NCBI GenBank assembly: GCA_903825445.1
Contig: CAIKAS010000065.1
Coordinates: 1-61,285, forward strand
Length of the DNA: 61,285 bases
Reading direction: 5' to 3'
DNA from: an uncultured Acidobacteriia bacterium
GTDB lineage: Bacteria > Acidobacteriota > Terriglobia > Bryobacterales > Bryobacteraceae
The notes under the pieces were generated by a model. That model was given only the letters and a program-made list of their open reading frames with translations, searched no databases and was not told the DNA's origin. The position numbers and the translations under genes are program-made. Within the stretch, counting starts at the first letter, position 1. Each line of letters opens with the position of its first letter. This document shows positions 58,156-61,285 of this stretch, one piece after another.

Positions 58156-58845
58156 ATGACTGAGACCGCATTATTGCCCATCGGGCCACCAGTAACGGGC
58201 GGCGCGGCGAAGCGCCCCCAACGCATCCGGCTGGAAGGCGCGTGGGCGATCGTGGAACCGCTCGATTCTGCAAAACACGGAGACGCGCTCTGGCAATCGA
58301 CCGGCGGCGAAAAACATCATGCCCTATGGAAGTACATGCACAGCGGGCCGTTTCTTGCGAGAGTGGAGTTTGATGCTTACCTTGCCGAGAAGGCGGCCTC
58401 CGACGATCCCTCGTATTTTGCCATCATCGATCTCGCGACTGGCCTTGCGGCGGGTCACGCAGCATACATGCGCATTGATACGAACCAGCGCGTGATTGAA
58501 GTGGGCGCAATTGTCTACGCGCCGGCGCTACAGAAAACGCGAGCCGCAACAGATGCGATGTATCTGATGGCGCGTCACGCGTTTGAGGACCTGGGCTATA
58601 GACGCTACGAGTGGAAGTGCAACGTATTGAATGAAGCGTCGCAAGGCGCGGCCCGACGACTTGGCTTCACGTTCGAGGGCGTATTCCGGCAACACATGAT
58701 TGTGAAGGGCCGCAGTCGCGATACTGCCTGGTACGCGATGCTGGATCACGAATGGCCGACACGACGTCAGCGATTCGAAAGCTGGCTGGCGCCGCAGAAC
58801 TTTGACGCCGCTGGCAGGCAGAGAATACGCCTCAACCAGATCTAA
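58156..58845 (+). CDS. GNAT family N-acetyltransferase (RimJ/RimL-like)
   Basis: 229 aa from the ATG at 58156. EVGAIVYAPALQKTRAATDAMYLMARHAFEDLGYRRYEWKC (in part) and RRLGFTFEGVFRQHMIVKGRSRDTAWYAML (in part) are the GNAT RimJ/RimL hallmarks. It acetylates a protein or small-molecule amine in the cytoplasm. It lies 11 nt before the sigma factor gene and may be the first gene of that operon. Confidence 0.8.
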   Translation: MTETALLPIGPPVTGGAAKRPQRIRLEGAWAIVEPLDSAKHGDALWQSTGGEKHHALWKYMHSGPFLARVEFDAYLAEKAASDDPSYFAIIDLATGLAAGHAAYMRIDTNQRVIEVGAIVYAPALQKTRAATDAMYLMARHAFEDLGYRRYEWKCNVLNEASQGAARRLGFTFEGVFRQHMIVKGRSRDTAWYAMLDHEWPTRRQRFESWLAPQNFDAAGRQRIRLNQI

Positions 58846-58856
58846 GGAGTACGCTT

Positions 58857-59492
58857 TTGAAATTCGGGAACTTTTCGGCATGTGTCACGGCAATAGAGGC
58901 AGACGCCTGCATGCCGGTTGAGCGCCCTACATCCGACGAGGATTTGCTGAAACGTTACCGCGCGGGCGAACGCGAGGCCTTCACGCTTGTATACCGTACG
59001 CATCAGGCAGCGGTCTTTCGCTTTGCCGCGCTGATGACCGGCGATCAGATGAAGGCGGGCGACGTGACGCAGGACGTATTCGTCTGGCTCATGAATCATG
59101 CGGCCGATTTCGATCCGGCGCGCGGAGCGTTGGGAGCATTTCTCATCGGCGTCGCGCGAAAGATTCTGCAGCGGAGGCGTGGCGAGGAATTGCGATGGAT
59201 GCCGCTCGATGAGATATCTCTCGTAGCGGAAGAAGCCGGTGGCTGCGAAAAGGTGAGCGACGATGCCGAGGCGCTGCGGCGGGCCATTGCGCTGCTGCCG
59301 GATAAGTACCGGGAGATCGTTGTTTTGTGCGATATCGAAGGCGACAGTTACGAAGAGGCGGCCGTGATTGTGGGCTGCGCAGTAGGTACAGTGCGTTCAC
59401 GTCTCCATCGCGCACGCGGCTTGCTGGCCAGGAAACTCGAGAAGAAGACTGCTGCGAGGTCGGAAGGGAGGACGGAAAAATGCCCGGTGTGA
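58857..59492 (+). CDS. ECF sigma factor
   Basis: 211 aa from TTG 58857, with AAGGAG 8 nt before it. Region 2 (FRFAALMTGDQMKAGDVTQDVFVWLM) and region 4 (ALLPDKYREIVVLCDIEGDSYEEAAVIVG, in part) are typical of ECF factors. Its last 13 bp overlap the anti-sigma gene. A second sigma/anti-sigma pair in the window. Confidence 0.85.
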   Translation: MKFGNFSACVTAIEADACMPVERPTSDEDLLKRYRAGEREAFTLVYRTHQAAVFRFAALMTGDQMKAGDVTQDVFVWLMNHAADFDPARGALGAFLIGVARKILQRRRGEELRWMPLDEISLVAEEAGGCEKVSDDAEALRRAIALLPDKYREIVVLCDIEGDSYEEAAVIVGCAVGTVRSRLHRARGLLARKLEKKTAARSEGRTEKCPV

Positions 59493-60199
59493 ATTGCCGC
59501 GAACTGGAAGGCGCGTTGATTGAGATGGCGCGTCATGGATCGCTTCAAGCGATGGCAGACTCCGCGCTAACGTCCCATCTGGAGACGTGTGTGGCGTGCA
59601 CCCGGGCGCTGGATCGACAGTTGCGTCTCAGCGCGGCTGCGGGTCTGTTGGCGCGAGAATCTTCTTATCTAAGTGCGCCTTTAAATGTCGAACGCGCGCT
59701 CCTTGAAAAGCTGGATTTCCGGCAGCGGTTACAACGCCGTCGAGTCGCGTATGCTCTGGCGGGTGGAGCACTCGCTGCATCGCTTGCGGTTATTTGGCTA
59801 TTGGCGGAAAAGCCGGCGGTGCAAACCCACGTGGCGAGCAAGGCGCCGATAGCGCAACAGGCGGCAATGAACACGGAAGTCGCGCCAGAAATACCGCCGA
59901 CGGCATCGACTGCGAGGCACCGCTTCAAGAAGGTCAAGCGCCCGGTGGACGAGGAACAGCCTTTCATCGCAATACCCTACACGCCGCCGCTTGACCCGTG
60001 GGAGCGGGCCGACGTGATGCACACGGAAATGCCCGTGGGGCAATTGGTTGCGGCCGGATTCTCTGTAGGAATGGTCGATCCCGACGCGCGTGTGCAGGCG
60101 GATGTACTTGTGGGGCAGGATGGCCGCGCGCGGGCCATTCGGCTGGTTTCGGTTTCTGTGCCGATCTTCTCTACTTCGAACTTTGTGAAGGAGCAATAG
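59480..60199 (+). CDS. Anti-sigma factor, membrane-anchored
   Basis: 239 aa from the ATG at 59480. A short HLETCVACTRALD zinc-finger-like segment is followed by a single transmembrane helix at about residues 89-107 and a periplasmic part. The overlap with the sigma gene and the position before the secreted protein gene support an anti-sigma role. Confidence 0.75.
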   Translation: MPGVNCRELEGALIEMARHGSLQAMADSALTSHLETCVACTRALDRQLRLSAAAGLLARESSYLSAPLNVERALLEKLDFRQRLQRRRVAYALAGGALAASLAVIWLLAEKPAVQTHVASKAPIAQQAAMNTEVAPEIPPTASTARHRFKKVKRPVDEEQPFIAIPYTPPLDPWERADVMHTEMPVGQLVAAGFSVGMVDPDARVQADVLVGQDGRARAIRLVSVSVPIFSTSNFVKEQ

Positions 60200-60202
60200 G
60201 AT

Positions 60203-61243
60203 ATGAAACGTCCCAATTTGCCGGTCTTGCTGGCCGCGGTGTTGTGTTCAGGTCTGGCAATCGGACAAACGATGCCGCCTATTCAACTGACCCAGGCTGG
60301 TTTGAGTGTTGAGAGTGTTGAGGGCTTTAGCAACCAGGTAGTGGTTGGGAAGCCTTTCGCCGCTGCCGAAGAAAGGCATTCGCTTCAGGTTCTCGGGGAT
60401 GGCACCCGCATCGAGAAGACCGAGACGAACCATCTTTATCGGGACAGTCAGGGGCGTACCCGGATTGAGCGAACAGGTGGTAACGTTACGATCTTCGACC
60501 CAATAGCGGGTTTCACTGCCGAATTGAACCCCGTCGCAAAGACAGTTAACAAGACCTACCTTAACAGCGGGGAGACGAGAGATCTGAATGCGGCCCGGAC
60601 CACCGTTCTCAGGACAAAACTGGAAGCGGACCGTCGGGCGCTTCAGGCGGACCCGCCGTCTCCCGAGGCCGACAGACTCAAGAAGGAGATTTCAGAATAC
60701 GAGAAACAGCTTGCGGAACTCGGATCAAGGATACAGGCCGTGTTTTCCCCGACTCCCGTCGATAGTACGAGCACGACCTTACCCGGAACTTATCTATTCC
60801 GTCCAGGTGGGCTAACGCCGAACCTTCCGTATATGAACGGTCCCTTGAATGTTCCCAGGAAAGTCCCTCGCACGAAAGTTTTCTATTTCTCCGCAGATCA
60901 TCAGGTTTCGAATATCGATCCTGGCAATAACTGGTCGCTCGAAAATCTTCCCGTGCAGACAATCAACGGTGTGCAGGCTCAGGGAACGCGCACTACGGAA
61001 ACGATTCCGTTGGGCAAGATCGGCAACGACCGCCCCATCGCCATCGTGAACGAACGCTGGTCCTCGTCCGACTTACAGATGCTCATCAAGAGCACAAGCT
61101 CCGATCCACGCTTTGGCGATACGACGTACCAACTCACTAACATTGTGCAGGCCCCGCCCGATCCGTCGTTATTCCAGATTCCATCGGATTACAACGCGAC
61201 ATCGCCATCGTTGCCCGTCGTAAATACACCACTCAGGAAGTAA
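60203..61243 (+). CDS. Secreted protein, unknown
   Basis: 346 aa with a signal peptide ending about residue 21 (GLAIGQTMP). A coiled-coil-like stretch (ADRLKKEISEYEKQLAEL) lies in the middle. The beta-rich C-terminus is unassigned. It follows the anti-sigma gene by 3 nt with AGGAG upstream, so it is likely the target or sensor partner of that sigma system. No family recognised. Confidence 0.55.
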   Translation: MKRPNLPVLLAAVLCSGLAIGQTMPPIQLTQAGLSVESVEGFSNQVVVGKPFAAAEERHSLQVLGDGTRIEKTETNHLYRDSQGRTRIERTGGNVTIFDPIAGFTAELNPVAKTVNKTYLNSGETRDLNAARTTVLRTKLEADRRALQADPPSPEADRLKKEISEYEKQLAELGSRIQAVFSPTPVDSTSTTLPGTYLFRPGGLTPNLPYMNGPLNVPRKVPRTKVFYFSADHQVSNIDPGNNWSLENLPVQTINGVQAQGTRTTETIPLGKIGNDRPIAIVNERWSSSDLQMLIKSTSSDPRFGDTTYQLTNIVQAPPDPSLFQIPSDYNATSPSLPVVNTPLRK

Positions 61244-61285
61244 ACTCAGACTGAGGGATGTGGATGTCCAAACTACCAGCCGCAA

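Overview
The window looks like a chromosomal segment of an Acidobacteriota bacterium of the Bryobacterales/Solibacter type. The signs are a TIGR03435-family protein (a paralogous family best known from Solibacter), many secreted proteins with short signal peptides, ECF sigma/anti-sigma operons, and short dispersed intergenic repeats of the kind seen in those genomes. Base composition is moderately GC-rich throughout. I see no rRNA, tRNA, CRISPR array, insertion sequence or prophage.

Layout. 0-3.7 kb: a secreted LPMO-like protein, a DUF4380 protein, a possible transglutaminase-fold protein and an alpha/beta hydrolase whose 3' end is frameshifted. 3.8-8.8 kb (minus strand): a tight five-gene operon matching bacterial ceramide synthesis (serine palmitoyltransferase, GNAT-type ceramide synthase, PAP2/AUR1-like phosphotransferase, ceramide-reductase-like SDR, DUF3047). 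8.9-16.3 kb: small secreted protein, patatin, an interrupted antitoxin, a GntR/DUF1648 operon with a readable promoter-operator, a BrnT/BrnA toxin-antitoxin pair, VOC protein, MFS exporter and TPR protein. 16.4-26.2 kb: membrane protein of the PTPS-related family, KirBac potassium channel, GH3-like protein that has lost its catalytic residues, phosphoesterase, glycine-rich Tat protein, Xer recombinase and CCA-adding enzyme.

26.7-36.4 kb is the most unusual region. Seven co-directional, closely packed genes without obvious signal peptides encode a DNase II with a histone-H1-like tail, a fusion of a nucleoside-phosphorylase-like domain to a divergent iron-sulfur uracil-DNA-glycosylase-like domain, two tandem paralogues of unknown family, a metallophosphoesterase, a repeat protein that is probably a beta-propeller, and a VioB-type ferritin-like protein. 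Together they read as a pathway that cuts DNA, removes phosphate and releases bases. This is an inference from domains, and I know of no described system with this composition.

36.4-47.0 kb: an ABC exporter (YbbA/YbbP type) divergent from a TesA-like esterase, a receiver-like protein, a penicillin-binding transpeptidase, a family-5 UDG behind a 12-bp inverted repeat, an M24 peptidase, DUF167, a heparan-acetyltransferase-like membrane protein, a LolA-like protein and small membrane proteins. 47.2-53.6 kb: a sulfatase, then an ECF sigma/anti-sigma/HEAT/TIGR03435/HEAT operon. 53.7-53.9 kb: a candidate structured RNA of about 145 nt ending in a terminator. 53.9-61.2 kb: beta-propeller lactonase, MsrB, MsrA, PLP decarboxylase, GNAT protein and a second ECF sigma/anti-sigma operon with a secreted protein.

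A recurring pattern is that several first genes have a TANNNT -10-like hexamer only 4-10 nt before the start codon and no Shine-Dalgarno, suggesting leaderless transcripts, whereas many downstream operon genes have good Shine-Dalgarno sequences.
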